Shown here: positions 11,101 to 18,800 of the stretch, piece by piece
How positions within the stretch are numbered: the first letter of the stretch is position 1
How the letters are laid out: every line of letters begins with the position of its first letter
Source: JAFGDH01 sp964441265
GTDB taxonomy: Archaea; Aenigmatarchaeota; Aenigmatarchaeia; QMZP01; QMZT01
DNA: 57,822 nt
Assembly (NCBI GenBank): GCA_964441265.1
Contig: CAYYKJ010000009.1
Location: 1 to 57,822, forward strand
Direction: 5' to 3'
Translations under genes and position numbers: made by a program
The notes under the pieces: generated by a model
The model's database searches: none
Told to the model about the DNA's origin: nothing
What the model saw: the letters and a program-made list of their open reading frames with translations, nothing else

Positions 11101-11165
11101 GCTGAGGGCATTGCCATAATAGCAAATAGAAATAGCGCTATTGTCGCAATTACTGGCTTGTTCAT
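5130..11165 (-). CDS. Giant secreted adhesin/S-layer-like protein with Ig-like (Big_1-type) repeats
   Basis: I start at the ATG at 11165 (MNKPVIATIALFLFAIMAM, a clear signal peptide) rather than an upstream in-frame start at 11219, because AAAGGAGTG precedes it and the upstream 18 residues are charged. That gives 2011 residues. At least six Ig-like repeats share a V-x-D-x-C-G-N motif (VYDSCGNVV, VTDVCGNRI, IIDICGNKV, VYDQCGWIV, VLDECNNVV, VQDKHGNRV), resembling bacterial intimin/invasin domains. A middle section has Cys clusters, and the last about 170 residues contain two GW-N-hydrophobic/GYW units (GWNFISVP, GYWVKM, GYWIWV) frequent in archaeal and bacterial surface proteins. No membrane anchor is visible at the C-terminus. 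It may be an S-layer or adhesion protein; that is inference. Confidence 0.85.
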   Translation of the reverse strand: MNKPVIATIALFLFAIMAMPSALAYNGDGLLESYTPTAVSVGSTHDLTFVLYNDATDTSCIDEIIITAPASWGGTASVTQYTRGGITVSNEADAGDYINVVSDNQSVRIIPDAPLCAGERVTITVSGLVAPGTKEISEFEFLTSDQSDSGPSPSYVRYNIDNEPVIYVTRAKSLKLEYLHIKDFTSSGFTGKGTGAWGRLDELIVSGSTSGTVDVYVESGENSGLQVGEDILIGNGLAITGGTPDTLTMDYSSWSSSDNVAGKLDTGYVADGQEWKFYFDGYGGVLSTQGHTDEPRAPVPSNSETGLFGARGTILNVDYPSTGRTINVQLIDSNGWDVNEENVPITFETDLGYFVDPAVPQYTDSSGNKYLTIRPDCEYGVAEAVMESPGLTGANSVTENVGINAGAPVSFEVTKGKDAEVVGGTNQEIEVTVYDSCGNVVTDTEKPNVEFDLTSTCNGLLAQDPSNPPSSHYHEEEQTTMGIAQVFLVTTCDLCTHEVDIAVEGLSTETIQLLGIVGNPYKMVVTADTSPDGKMTADECIDVTVEVTDVCGNRIEDYMDPISGHMQQWESIVRVEIVDPLMSPWSEETHIDPSSVDFREPEFISEYDILQGKLNYGVGHFQICGCQGLGQFDIIANSDTLLPGEAEVDVVNAEPSCIDVGLSGEYLLVCDETMDVDVSIIDICGNKVIDQDCLSGPAYSCVDLMLEGKGSNPCTPDDAHLSTDTVCVDLAETGEATTAEIIRDTENCCELEVTAVDADDCCLDPGIGPLPQCEPKPGMRLIGYPDYMTTTFESKNPANQELVDQGQQVVSEEVIDNFAVYDQCGWIVPDFGGNVDVELVGEDCASFIEVKSPAEIKSGSCTGEIPCSVLSPFGEFKCVDEAGCDWQSDSCVGNYGTCADFTEEQCKDPEIDPFCDWIPGEMCEFEGYRVLDKVVIDNCAEPGKQWTDLEEEDIVVDKLAFETAVLPDPPILGLFVYKETEAEAGFQMTGPNADVLVGRAPWMPGEVIIELLDTAPYFGYDWYSRGVGYDDQREGGVLIRAGDSKDFYVVLKTHNDKPTSIHCGTYEASFMYYQDYNSPDITDMNMPGEVRDHCTDSDNHNWIDPNPAGVSACGPGIRDSRNDDYVSPPSPYPGSTPDYGFGDRVARNIQFCGGEASVTFRDLVAEHVDVYISNLVTSGFCDYEGLDLDIIPNPEPIDFISQPATQVVLINHEETEKTVSCDSEWDPEENAFLLNLQTADGFQNPHGKEIEVQLEYCLKEPFGDTQIKSAISMFCGMHPKHEICKAEYMDGERCFTREDLRELLKDTSMFGSYMEEVFFGDYFGEELSEWIDRYFENAKVEFWDSDMNPLPIAEDGNAYVMTDANGQAQVYVTSAYSGIYKVIARPTALDADYTFVSFDAGIPAKLDLVALPSFGVPADGEEEAMLLLRVLDECNNVVYEDIPGTTVTADGEQVFISEDFESNNNYDNSVTGELVYDSMLGETDLRVLSDLPQTSTITASAYGLESDTTSIAFQGAPRKLVITEISPSDRLPADAQTGAWVTVEVQDKHGNRVTGYLGQGFSGDPGDPWGYTDFTFENICVEIGPMGFVPMGGIMPFLDTTKFGWKNFHMEIPGGKDKPVTYCGDLMFGKGSFYVVYDGEECNHGGTLDVDVFDLEPFQGQEMNENGIPSSLKSRQLTPDHGEMDFVDPATQWNIWSDKVIVPADGSSKATLSVQVENPYMDIRQAVKGNVYIGGTADEGAVLSWEGDVDPHNPTSARIVTDPVTGRATLELTSTEPGIAEVTITGGQAYVCMQREGMGFQCPQCEEVFYQFNCHYNEFVDLEPKTITVEFLEVEDSEVYLETGWNFISVPYELDSSADEVGEIFDLSKVSVVYGWDSATQSWVTMTTTDELEPLNGYWVKMLESDMVSYTYAEPSFPSIPTKTVNDGWEAVGLTWNSPMLVKNALISIDNSYSQLIGWDSVNQKYELPVANTVGGSPMQTDGSDMYPKRGYWIWVTEDTAELAGISAMGG

Positions 11166-11525
11166 CCCATCACACTCCTTTTTTAAAGCATGTAGACTTT
11201 TGGTTTTCTTGGTTCTCAAGTTAACACCAAATGTCTTCAGTCTCCAGTGAATCCTGTAGTTTATTCACTGGGACGTTGTGTAACTTATGCGAAGATATTA
11301 TATAAACCGGCATTGTTCCACGTTGTTCCAAGATTTTCAAACCGATATATAACGGACTTAAAATTTTTGATTTTCGGTTTTTTAGACCTTTTTTTTGGAG
11401 ATTCAAATCCGGTCCCGGCGACTGACGGGATCACCCCTGAGACCTTCTGTATAAGTTGATGATAATTCCATCCAAGCTTTTTATAGTCGTATGTTTTCGC
11501 TGGTCAGAATTAGCTCGGTTCCCGG
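11166..11525 (-). promoter_or_regulatory. Long leader/promoter region with perfect hairpin
   Basis: No gene is visible here. On the minus strand a TATA-like element GGTTTATATAATATC lies at about 11291-11305, some 130 nt before the adhesin start, implying a long 5' leader. Within it CCAGTGAAT (11244-11252) and ATTCACTGG (11263-11271) form a perfect 9-bp hairpin with a 10-nt loop. A second AT-rich box, accgatatataacgg, lies near 11341-11355. The hairpin could be an operator or an mRNA structure. Confidence 0.5.
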
Positions 11526-11936
11526 TCATCCGATAGTCTTGTTCCCGGATTTCTTCCCCTTCCTGCAGTTCTTCTTCCCGCTTATGAGAGTGTTCAGGTC
11601 CTTCCTGTCGAACTTACTCTTTATCCGGCTGTAGACCTTCCCGAGGTCGACTTTGTTGTTGTCGTTGAGCCCCCATATCGATCTCATGAGCTTCTTCCCT
11701 TTTTTGCGGAAGCCCCTGACCTCGACCAGCTCGTATTCCTTGAGTATGTCCAGATGATAGAGAACGGTCCTGTGCGATATGCCCAGTGAGTAGGCGATCC
11801 TTTCGGCCTGCATCTCGTTCCTGGGGGTCTGCTTGAGGAGATAGAGTATCCCCACCCGGTTGGTGTTCGAGCATATTATGCTGCTCTTCAGGTTCTGTTC
11901 TATGTTCTCGAAGCCGTTCTTGTCCGGGCTGATCAT
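11526..11936 (-). CDS. Winged-helix (ArsR/MarR-like) transcriptional regulator
   Basis: The 136-residue product contains a winged helix-turn-helix around residues 25-90: NRVGILYLLKQTPRNEMQAE, then RIAYSLGISHRTVLYHLDIL as the recognition helix region, then ELVEVRGFRKKGKK as the wing. The C-terminus is strongly basic. I choose the ATG at 11936 because GGGAGG lies 9 nt upstream; earlier in-frame starts would be non-ATG and lack such spacing. It lies upstream of and codirectional with the giant adhesin gene, so control of surface-protein expression is a reasonable guess but unproven. Sequence-level family assignment beyond winged helix is not possible here. Confidence 0.75.
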   Translation of the reverse strand: MISPDKNGFENIEQNLKSSIICSNTNRVGILYLLKQTPRNEMQAERIAYSLGISHRTVLYHLDILKEYELVEVRGFRKKGKKLMRSIWGLNDNNKVDLGKVYSRIKSKFDRKDLNTLISGKKNCRKGKKSGNKTIG

Positions 11937-12117
11937 TCTCCGATGCCTCCCCTCGTAATGACATGGTCCCTCTCTCCTCCTTTCCAATCAAAACCAATTT
12001 CGGTCCTTTTCATGTCATCACGCAAATGTCATAACTCCTCGTTAGAAATATTTACTTATTTAACAGTAAGAAATATAAACCTTTTTTCCAAATTGGCCAA
12101 TTCATTCTCCGGTCCTG

Positions 12118-12139
12118 CATCGAATCCGGTTCATGCAAA
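12118..12139. repeat. Interrupted palindrome upstream of pop5
   Basis: TGCATcGAA pairs with TTCATGCA across a short centre, about 45 nt before the pop5 start and just upstream of its AT-rich promoter stretch (tatatgtaatataat). Possible operator; no protein can be assigned. Confidence 0.35.
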
Positions 12140-12181
12140 CAGGGGTTACAATTATATTCCCCAGTATATGTAATATAATAC

Positions 12182-12562
12182 ATGGGCATCAAACCCAAGA
12201 AACTACCCTCCATGAGGGAGAAGAAGAGGTATGTGTTCTTCAGCATACACTCTGACAATCCGGTCTCCTACAGCGAGATGAAGAACGCGGTCCGGAACTC
12301 CCTCATAAAGTGGCTGGGCGACAAGGATTATTCCGCGGCCAAGATAAGGGTAATAAAGAACCAGTGGTCCCCTTCCGAAAGCAGGGGCGTCCTCAGGTGT
12401 TCCCACAGATACGTGGACGACATAAAGATGTCCCTGGCGCTCATCCATCAGATCGGAGACAGCCGGGTGATATTCAGGACCCTCCGAGTTTCGGGTACCA
12501 TAAAATCCGGGATGGAGAAGATCGGTGAGAGTCAAAAACCGAAGAAAAAGAAGCGGGCCTAA
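12182..12562 (+). CDS. rnp2: RNase P protein component 2 (Pop5)
   Basis: A 126-residue protein matching archaeal Pop5: the N-terminal LPSMREKKRYVFFSI strand, central RGVLRCSHRYVDDIK, and C-terminal RTLRVSGTIK block are family signatures. In archaea Pop5 pairs with Rpp30 and stimulates the RNase P RNA in tRNA 5' maturation. The length (about 120 aa) is normal. The ATG at 12182 follows an AT-rich promoter stretch directly. Its last 27 codons are duplicated downstream: an exact copy after the first ATPase gene and degenerate copies further on, so the present 3' end may have been rebuilt by insertion of the neighbouring ATPase gene. Its stop overlaps the convergent ATPase stop by 4 bp. Confidence 0.9.
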   Translation: MGIKPKKLPSMREKKRYVFFSIHSDNPVSYSEMKNAVRNSLIKWLGDKDYSAAKIRVIKNQWSPSESRGVLRCSHRYVDDIKMSLALIHQIGDSRVIFRTLRVSGTIKSGMEKIGESQKPKKKKRA

Positions 12563-12579
12563 CCAAGAAGCCATTTCCA
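12483..12579. repeat. 97-bp direct repeat, copy 1 (functional pop5 3' end)
   Basis: Begins tccgagtttcgggtacc and ends gaagccatttcca. It covers the last 26 codons of pop5 and the last six codons of the convergent ATPase gene. It is identical, base for base as far as I can read, to 14033-14129 on the far side of that ATPase gene. Confidence 0.95.
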
Positions 12580-13863
12580 CAGGGGGATGAATCTTATTTT
12601 TTTGCCCTTTGATTTTTCCTCCCCCTCTCTGTCCTCTGTTATCACTACGCCCTGTTTCAGTTTAAATTCTTCCATTGCTTTGATCAGAGCCTTTAATTCC
12701 CTCTTTTTTGTGCCATGGTTTCTTATGTCCCAGCAGACCTGAATCACCTGTTCAATTTTTAGTCCTTTCTTTATCAAGAAATCCACTTCTTCATGCTTCT
12801 GGTTCTTCCAGTAATAAACTTCGTATTCAGGTTCTTTGTACCTTCTTTTCAGTTCTATGAACACTGTGTTTTCGGCCGTTCTCCCTATGTCCCTTGAAAA
12901 CTGGAAGGAAACCGTGTTTCTCAGACCGTTATCGATGCAGTATATCTTTCTCGGATACTGTCTCTGATCCTTCATGGAATATGAGAAAATCGGGACCAGA
13001 TAAATCAAATAGGTTTCTGTTATTTTCGACAGATATTTTTCCAGGGTCTCCATTCCAAGTTTCGTAAAGGCCCTTGCGGACCTGAAAGAAAACAAATTCC
13101 CGGTGTTCGTTAAAAGATATTTTGCCAAATCGAACGCCTTCAGAGAGCTCAAGTCGTATCTCGCTACGACGTCCCTGTTGATTATGTCATCAAAATACTG
13201 GTTTAATTGCGAGTTCTTTAGAACCTTTTTTTTCAGGGCAATTTCAGGAAAGCCGCCGTGTTCCAGATATTCGTTCAGGTGGCTCAATAGCTTGTTTTTG
13301 GTCTGTGTGGTCATTAGTCTTACGTCCGGCACCTTGAATTCTCTGAAATCCAGAAATTCATTAAAACTTAGGGGCATTATTTCAAATTTTATGTTCCTTC
13401 CGGTCAGAAGAGTCGAATATTCCTTTTCAAGAAGATGCGAGGAGGATCCTGTTACAATGAATGAATTTTTTTTGAAGAGGTCATATTTTTTCCTGATCCA
13501 TTCAGACCAGCCGTCTGCATTCTGGATTTCGTCCAAAAAAATATACAGTTTCCCTTCGGGGTCCACTTCTCTCTGGTATATATTGAAAATATTCTCTATG
13601 TCCATGTCTCTGAATTTTTTATCTTCGAAGTTGACCAATAATATGTTTCCGGGCTGGACACCGGCTTTCAGAAGGCAATCAACCAGTTGATATAGAATCG
13701 TTGATTTCCCCGACCTCCTCACACCCGTGATTATTTTTATTTCCCTTTCGTGTATGAATTTGAAAATCTTTTTTGTTTCCAGTCTCGGTAGCCCTGTCAA
13801 ATCCTTCACGAGTTCCCTGTTATCCCACCATGGGTTCCAGTCCTTTAGCGCAGTAAAGACCAT
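12559..13863 (-). CDS. AAA+ ATPase with DUF4143 domain (copy 1)
   Basis: A 434-residue AAA_14 plus DUF4143 protein. Walker A is GVRRSGKST (residues 47-55), Walker B is LYIFLDEI (106-113), and a sensor-like IVTGSSS follows (136-142). The C-terminal part carries EEVDFLIKKG followed by VIQVCWD, the PD-(D/E)XK-like region of DUF4143 in its IQVC variant. The biological role of this family is poorly known; it is abundant and patchily distributed in archaea. The gene is visibly more AT-rich than its neighbours. It is convergent with pop5 with overlapping stops, and flanked by the 97-bp pop5-end repeat. Two 14-bp direct repeats straddle its promoter. Confidence 0.85.
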   Translation of the reverse strand: MVFTALKDWNPWWDNRELVKDLTGLPRLETKKIFKFIHEREIKIITGVRRSGKSTILYQLVDCLLKAGVQPGNILLVNFEDKKFRDMDIENIFNIYQREVDPEGKLYIFLDEIQNADGWSEWIRKKYDLFKKNSFIVTGSSSHLLEKEYSTLLTGRNIKFEIMPLSFNEFLDFREFKVPDVRLMTTQTKNKLLSHLNEYLEHGGFPEIALKKKVLKNSQLNQYFDDIINRDVVARYDLSSLKAFDLAKYLLTNTGNLFSFRSARAFTKLGMETLEKYLSKITETYLIYLVPIFSYSMKDQRQYPRKIYCIDNGLRNTVSFQFSRDIGRTAENTVFIELKRRYKEPEYEVYYWKNQKHEEVDFLIKKGLKIEQVIQVCWDIRNHGTKKRELKALIKAMEEFKLKQGVVITEDREGEEKSKGKKIRFIPLWKWLLG

Positions 13864-13886
13864 GATAATATTTCACCTTCGGTATT

Positions 13887-13933
13887 TAAATATGTTACTG
13901 ATAATAGAACCATTTTATATAAATATGTTACTG
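13887..13933 (-). promoter_or_regulatory. Promoter of ATPase copy 1 with paired 14-bp direct repeats
   Basis: TAAATATGTTACTG occurs at 13887-13900 and again at 13920-13933, 33 bp apart, on either side of an AT-rich stretch. Likely binding sites for a repressor or for the ATPase itself. The other two ATPase genes have the same arrangement with unrelated repeat sequences. Confidence 0.6.
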
Positions 13934-14032
13934 TAGAAAGAAGCATTTTACCCAAATATACTATTTATGAGATTCTTCCAATGTCCCAATGTTTCTGCCC
14001 GAATATCCGATTTCCAGCCCCTTTCAGAACCA

Positions 14033-14129
14033 TCCGAGTTTCGGGTACCATAAAATCCGGGATGGAGAAGATCGGTGAGAGTCAAAAACCGAAGAAAAAG
14101 AAGCGGGCCTAACCAAGAAGCCATTTCCA
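14033..14129. repeat. 97-bp direct repeat, copy 2 (displaced pop5 3' end)
   Basis: Identical to 12483-12579. Reading from 14022 it encodes RTIRVSGTIKSGMEKIG and then the pop5 tail with stop, but has no upstream pop5 body. The 40 bp to its left (from gtttctgccc at 13991) match instead the left flank of another copy at 15694, so copy 2 is a junction between two insertion histories. Confidence 0.9.
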
Positions 14130-14142
14130 GAAGGGAACGAAT

Positions 14143-15453
14143 TTAAAACACCAATAGAAACAACCATGCCGGTATATATAGCAGGTTGCCTTCCGATTTC
14201 AGAATTTTTTTTGTTACCACTATGCCTCTTTCAACCTTGAATTTTTTCATAAACTTCACAAGGCCGTTTAGGTCTTTTTTGCTTATCTGGTTTTTGTATT
14301 TGACCTCTATTGGGATGGTTTTCATATCCCTTTTTATAATTATGTCTACCTCGTCTTTTTGTGGGGTTCTCCAAAAAGATGCTTTTTCCAGATGGTTTGC
14401 GATAATGGATTCCACTAGATGGCCTGTGTCATGGCCTTCTATCTGTATTACATCTAATGGGTAATCGAGCAAAGCCATGGGAATAGAAGAATGGGCTATA
14501 TATGCCTTTTTGCTCATCCTGGCCTGCTTGATAACACTTTTGGTGTGGTTATAACTTATTTTTATAAGAAAGGTTTTTTCCAGTAATTTCACATATCTCG
14601 ATATTATGTTTCTATTCACATTCAACGTATTGGATAGAGTTATCATTTCAAACAAATTGGCTGTATTCTTTGAGAATATTCTCAATAACTCGTAGACGAG
14701 GTCTTCCCGCTCAGGCTCTATCTGTCTAGAAAGATCCATGACCACCTTATCAATTACGGATTCTTTTATGTATTTTTTAATAAAATCCTCGTCATTTATT
14801 TCAAGCAGTTCGGGGAATGCCCCCTTAATAAGATATGCATTAAATAATTCCAGATATCTATCCTTCTTTGTTAAAAATTTGATGTCATATTTTCTGAACA
14901 GATTTTTTAAATCAATTTTATATTCAAGTTTCTTGTATCTCAGGAACTCTTTAAAACTAAATATTGGTAAATAAAATATCATTATTCTTCCGGCAAGCGT
15001 TTCTTTATACCTTTTCAGTTCCAGGCTGGAAGAACCTGACACTATTATCTTTAAATTCTTCTCAATTTCATAGAATGTTTTGAGAAGGTCATTCCAATTT
15101 GGAATCTTTTGTATCTCATCCAAAAACAAATACCTTTTTTTATTTTTGTCCGAAAGCTCAAGGAAATAATTTATCACTTCTTCCGCTAACTCATATTTTT
15201 GAAAATCTTTGTCATCAAAGGAGATGTAGCAAATGTTTTTCTTATCCGCGTGGCCGGATAACTGATTGATAATCTGCTTGAGTAGAACGGTTTTTCCCAC
15301 TCTTCTGATTCCAATGAATGCCATTATTTGTTTATATTTCATATATTTTTTCATGGTTCTAAATACATCTCTTTTGAATCCCGGTACTACGAATTTCTCA
15401 TTTCTCCATAAGGGATTCTGTTTCACCAGAATCCTTTTATGCCTCTCTTCCAT
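14143..15453 (-). CDS. AAA+ ATPase with DUF4143 domain (copy 2)
   Basis: I use the ATG at 15453 (436 aa) because a TTTATAAAT box lies about 25 nt upstream; an 18-residue upstream extension would start inside the promoter repeat. Walker A is GIRRVGKT (48-55), Walker B is RYLFLDEIQ, and the sensor is IIVSGSSSL. The C-terminal nuclease-like region has DEVDIII followed by IPIEVKYK, the full PD-(D/E)XK pattern, so nuclease activity is possible here, unlike copy 1. It shares only family-level similarity with copy 1, so it is not a recent tandem duplicate. It sits between copies 2 and 3 of the duplicated pop5 3' end and is clearly AT-rich. Role unknown; I infer a selfish or defence-type gene. Confidence 0.85.
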   Translation of the reverse strand: MEERHKRILVKQNPLWRNEKFVVPGFKRDVFRTMKKYMKYKQIMAFIGIRRVGKTVLLKQIINQLSGHADKKNICYISFDDKDFQKYELAEEVINYFLELSDKNKKRYLFLDEIQKIPNWNDLLKTFYEIEKNLKIIVSGSSSLELKRYKETLAGRIMIFYLPIFSFKEFLRYKKLEYKIDLKNLFRKYDIKFLTKKDRYLELFNAYLIKGAFPELLEINDEDFIKKYIKESVIDKVVMDLSRQIEPEREDLVYELLRIFSKNTANLFEMITLSNTLNVNRNIISRYVKLLEKTFLIKISYNHTKSVIKQARMSKKAYIAHSSIPMALLDYPLDVIQIEGHDTGHLVESIIANHLEKASFWRTPQKDEVDIIIKRDMKTIPIEVKYKNQISKKDLNGLVKFMKKFKVERGIVVTKKILKSEGNLLYIPAWLFLLVF

Positions 15454-15491
15454 AGGTAATATTTCTTTTTCACATTTATAAACTTTTTGCA

Positions 15492-15523
15492 TAAATATTG
15501 TGCACAAAATTAAATATTGTGCA
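15492..15523 (-). promoter_or_regulatory. Paired 13-bp direct repeats at promoter of ATPase copy 2
   Basis: TAAATATTGTGCA at 15492-15504 and 15511-15523, 19 bp apart, directly upstream of the TTTATAAAT box. Probable operator pair. Confidence 0.6.
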
Positions 15524-15552
15524 TTTATTTATCTTCCATTAGACTGAAAGTT

Positions 15553-15790
15553 CATTATAAAATCCGGCATGGAAGAGATCAGAAGCAGGAATAAAAAAAT
15601 TGAGAAATTGAAGATTTATTGGTTTTATTGTGGATACTGATATTGTGAGTTTTCGTTTCCGAATGGAAACCAATGTAGAAATATTATTACGAGGTTTCTG
15701 CCCGAATATCCGATTTCCAGCCCCCTTCAGAACCATCCGCGTTTCAGGGACCATAAAATCCGGGACGGAGAAGATAGGGAAGAAGAAATA
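15553..15790. repeat. Degenerate pop5 3'-end copies 3 and 4 in a gene-free stretch
   Basis: Two decayed copies lie between the second ATPase promoter and the S8 protease stop. The copy at about 15553-15600 reads attataaaatccggcatgg and would encode IKSGMEEIRSRNKK. The copy at 15694-15790 starts gtttctgcccgaatatcc and encodes RTIRVSGTIKSGTEKIGKKK followed by a stop. Neither has a pop5 body. No other gene is visible in 15454-15815. Confidence 0.75.
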
Positions 15791-15815
15791 ATATCCCTCT
15801 TTTTCTAATTTCTGA

Positions 15816-18800
15816 TTAAATTTCCTTTATGCATTTGTATTCGTGGTGACCCTTGCTGTAATACGTCGAGTCGCAGTAACTCCCCATGAAGGGTTTCATG
15901 GTGTCCGAGACGCTCACCTCGCGTATTTCGTCGGTTTCCGGCCAGAATTTCCTGCAGTAATCTATGTCGTTTTTCTCGCATCCGCTCAGGCAGTCGCTGT
16001 CCACCACCCATTCCCCGTTCTCTGTGTGGACATTTACCTTCCCGCACCATGTGGCGAACCTTCCCAGGACTTCCTCCCCGTAGCAACCGCCGGTGTCGAA
16101 GGTGCAGTCACCGCTGCAGGAAAGGGTCCCCCCGTCGAATCCGAGGTCAGTGCAGTCCTTTCCGTTGAGGTCGTCACCGTCGCACTCTTCGCCTGAAACG
16201 GCAACCCCGTCCCCGCACACGTTCTGCCACTGGTAGCTGACCACCAGCATGGGCCTCCTGTTCGCGTAGTCATGTTCGCTCGTGGCGAATCTCCTGTCGC
16301 AGTCGTCATAATCCTCGTTCGGGGTCCATATCAGCACGCCGTAGTTGGGCTCTTCCCCGCTCACCCAGTCACCGACCATGGAGGTCAGGTCGAATTCCTT
16401 GATGCCGTTGCTGGTGCCTATGTTCACCGTATCCTCGGGACTGGGCTTGGCATCAGTTCCTAATTCCATATATTCCGCACTCCAGTCCTGCATGTTTGTC
16501 GCTTTGATGGAGGTCGCTTCCCCTTCCTTCCATTCCTTCATGACCTGGTTGACGTTGACGTTTATGCTCCTGAGGGTTCCGTCCAGATAACAGTGAGTGT
16601 TCAGGTGGTAAAGCTTCATGGTTGCGCTGTTTATCACCGCTCCCTGAGGCATGCTGCTCAGGTCGAAGCGGACGAGCGAGCGCTTCTTCGGGAAGTTGAA
16701 GTGCTTGTCGATGAGCATGATTTTGTTGTTGCCCTGGTTTGAGCTGTATTTCTCTATCCAGGTATCCTCGACTGCGGTCAGGGTGACCGTCTGCTCCTCG
16801 GGGGATATTGCATCGCAGTCACTGGTCTGGCTGTTCCACTGGTATCCCTGGTCGCAGCTCACGCAATGGGGCCTCTCATCAGGGCACCTGTACGGTTCGT
16901 TCCCGGTCAGCTCCGTCTCCCCTTCCCCCACGTCAGCGCTGCACTGCCCTCCGGGGCAGTCGGTCTCTATCTGGCAATAGGAGCTGCATCCGTCCCCGTT
17001 GATTCCATTCCCGTCGTCGCATTCCTCCCCTTCCTGGAGTTCCTCGTTCCCGCAGCCGAAAAGCAGGTAGCAGTCCTCCTCCACCGAAACGTAATACGCC
17101 TCTCCCGGCTTGAGCGTACCTATTGTGTTGGTTCCGTGGTCGGGCGTGTACTGATTCCCTTCGTTGTCCATCACTATGACCAGCCCGTCTTCGATTTCCC
17201 TGAATACCTCTTCTATGCCCTGCTCGTAGTCGAACGGGTATCCTATCATATTTGTCTTGGATTTCTTCATGGGTATGGAGATGTCGCTTCTCACGGTGTT
17301 GCCGGATACCGTGATCTGCATGTCCTTGTTGACGTACACCCTGTACCCCTCGGAAGGGTATAGCTCCTCTATCCACCCCTGCGCCCCGTCTATTTCGTCG
17401 TAGAGGCTGTCCGGGTGAGTGTAATAATAATTACTGTCGTCGTATGCGTAAAGCTGGTAATCTCCCTCCACCTCGAAGACATCCCTGGCGTTCCTGCTGT
17501 CAGGCAGGACGTGGAAGGAAACGTAATTTATGAAGTTTCCTTTGAGATCTATCACCTGCGTGTCCTGTGGCTCGACCAGTTCACAGTCCCCGGTGCCGGA
17601 GTCCCATTCGTAGTCCTCACCGCAGCTCACGCAATGGGGCCTCTCATCAGGGCACCTGTACGGTTCGTTCCCGGTCAGCTCCGTCTCCCCCTCCCCCACG
17701 TCAGCGCTGCACTGCCCTCCGGGACAGTCGGTCTCGTCCCTGCAGTCCGAACTGCAGCCGTCCCCGTTTACGTTGTTGCCGTCATCACATTCCTCGTTCC
17801 CTTCCCTTTTCCCGTCCCCGCAGTCCGGACTGGAACAGCTCCCGTCACTCTGACATACCTCCCCCTCCGGGCACCCGCAGTCATCGTTCGTTCCCACGAG
17901 CTGGTCGGGTCCGTAACAATAATTTTCCAACAACTTCCCGTTCTCATCGCAGTATTTCGGCTTATCCGAGGAGCATTCTCCCAGCGGGGTTCCGTCCGAG
18001 CATTCGGCCGCCGGGGCACCTCTCAGGCATTCATATTCCTTTTCCCCCTTTCTCCAGTAGGTTGCGCGGCACCCGCTTGTCATGAAAGGTTTCAACTCAG
18101 AGGAAACCTCAACTCTCTGGATCTCGGCAGTGTCCGGCCAGAACTTCCTGCAGTATTCGATATCATTCTCGTTTTCTCCGCTTCTGCAGTCGCTGTCCAC
18201 TTCCCATTCACCGGCGGCGTTGGTGTGGACGTTCACCTTCCCGCCCCATGTAGCGAATCTTCCCAGAACCCCGTCCATGACACATTCGCTGGTATCCAGG
18301 GTGCAGTCCGTTTTGCATGACAATGAACCCCCGTAAAATCCGAAATCCATGCAGCTGCTCTCTTTCAGGTCCTTTGTGTCACATTCTTCACTGCCCTCAG
18401 CTACCCCGTTGCCGCATTCAGGTCTCATGCAGCTCCCGTCACTCTGACATACCTCCCCCTCCGGGCACCCGCAGTCATCGTTCGTTCCCACGAGCTGGTC
18501 GGGTCCGTAACAATAATTTTCCAACAACTTCCCGTTCTCATCGCAGTATTTCGGCTTATCCGAGGAGCATTCTCCCAGCGGGGTCCCGTCACTGCACCCC
18601 GCTGTCTCACAGTCACTATTGCCGGAGTCCCATTCGTAGTCCTCACCGCAGCTCACGCAATGGGGCCTCTCATCAGGGCACCTGTACGGTTCGTTCCCGG
18701 TCAGCTCCGTCTCCCCCTCCCCCACGTCAGCGCTGCACTGCCCTCCGGGACAGTCGGTCTCGTCCCTGCAGTCCGAACTGCAGCCGTCCCCGTTTACGTT

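Noticed and set aside
12559..15453. ATPase copies 1 and 2 as a simple tandem gene duplication
   Set aside because: The two proteins are only family-level similar, while the flanking pop5-end repeat is identical over 97 bp; the repeat is therefore much younger than their divergence.
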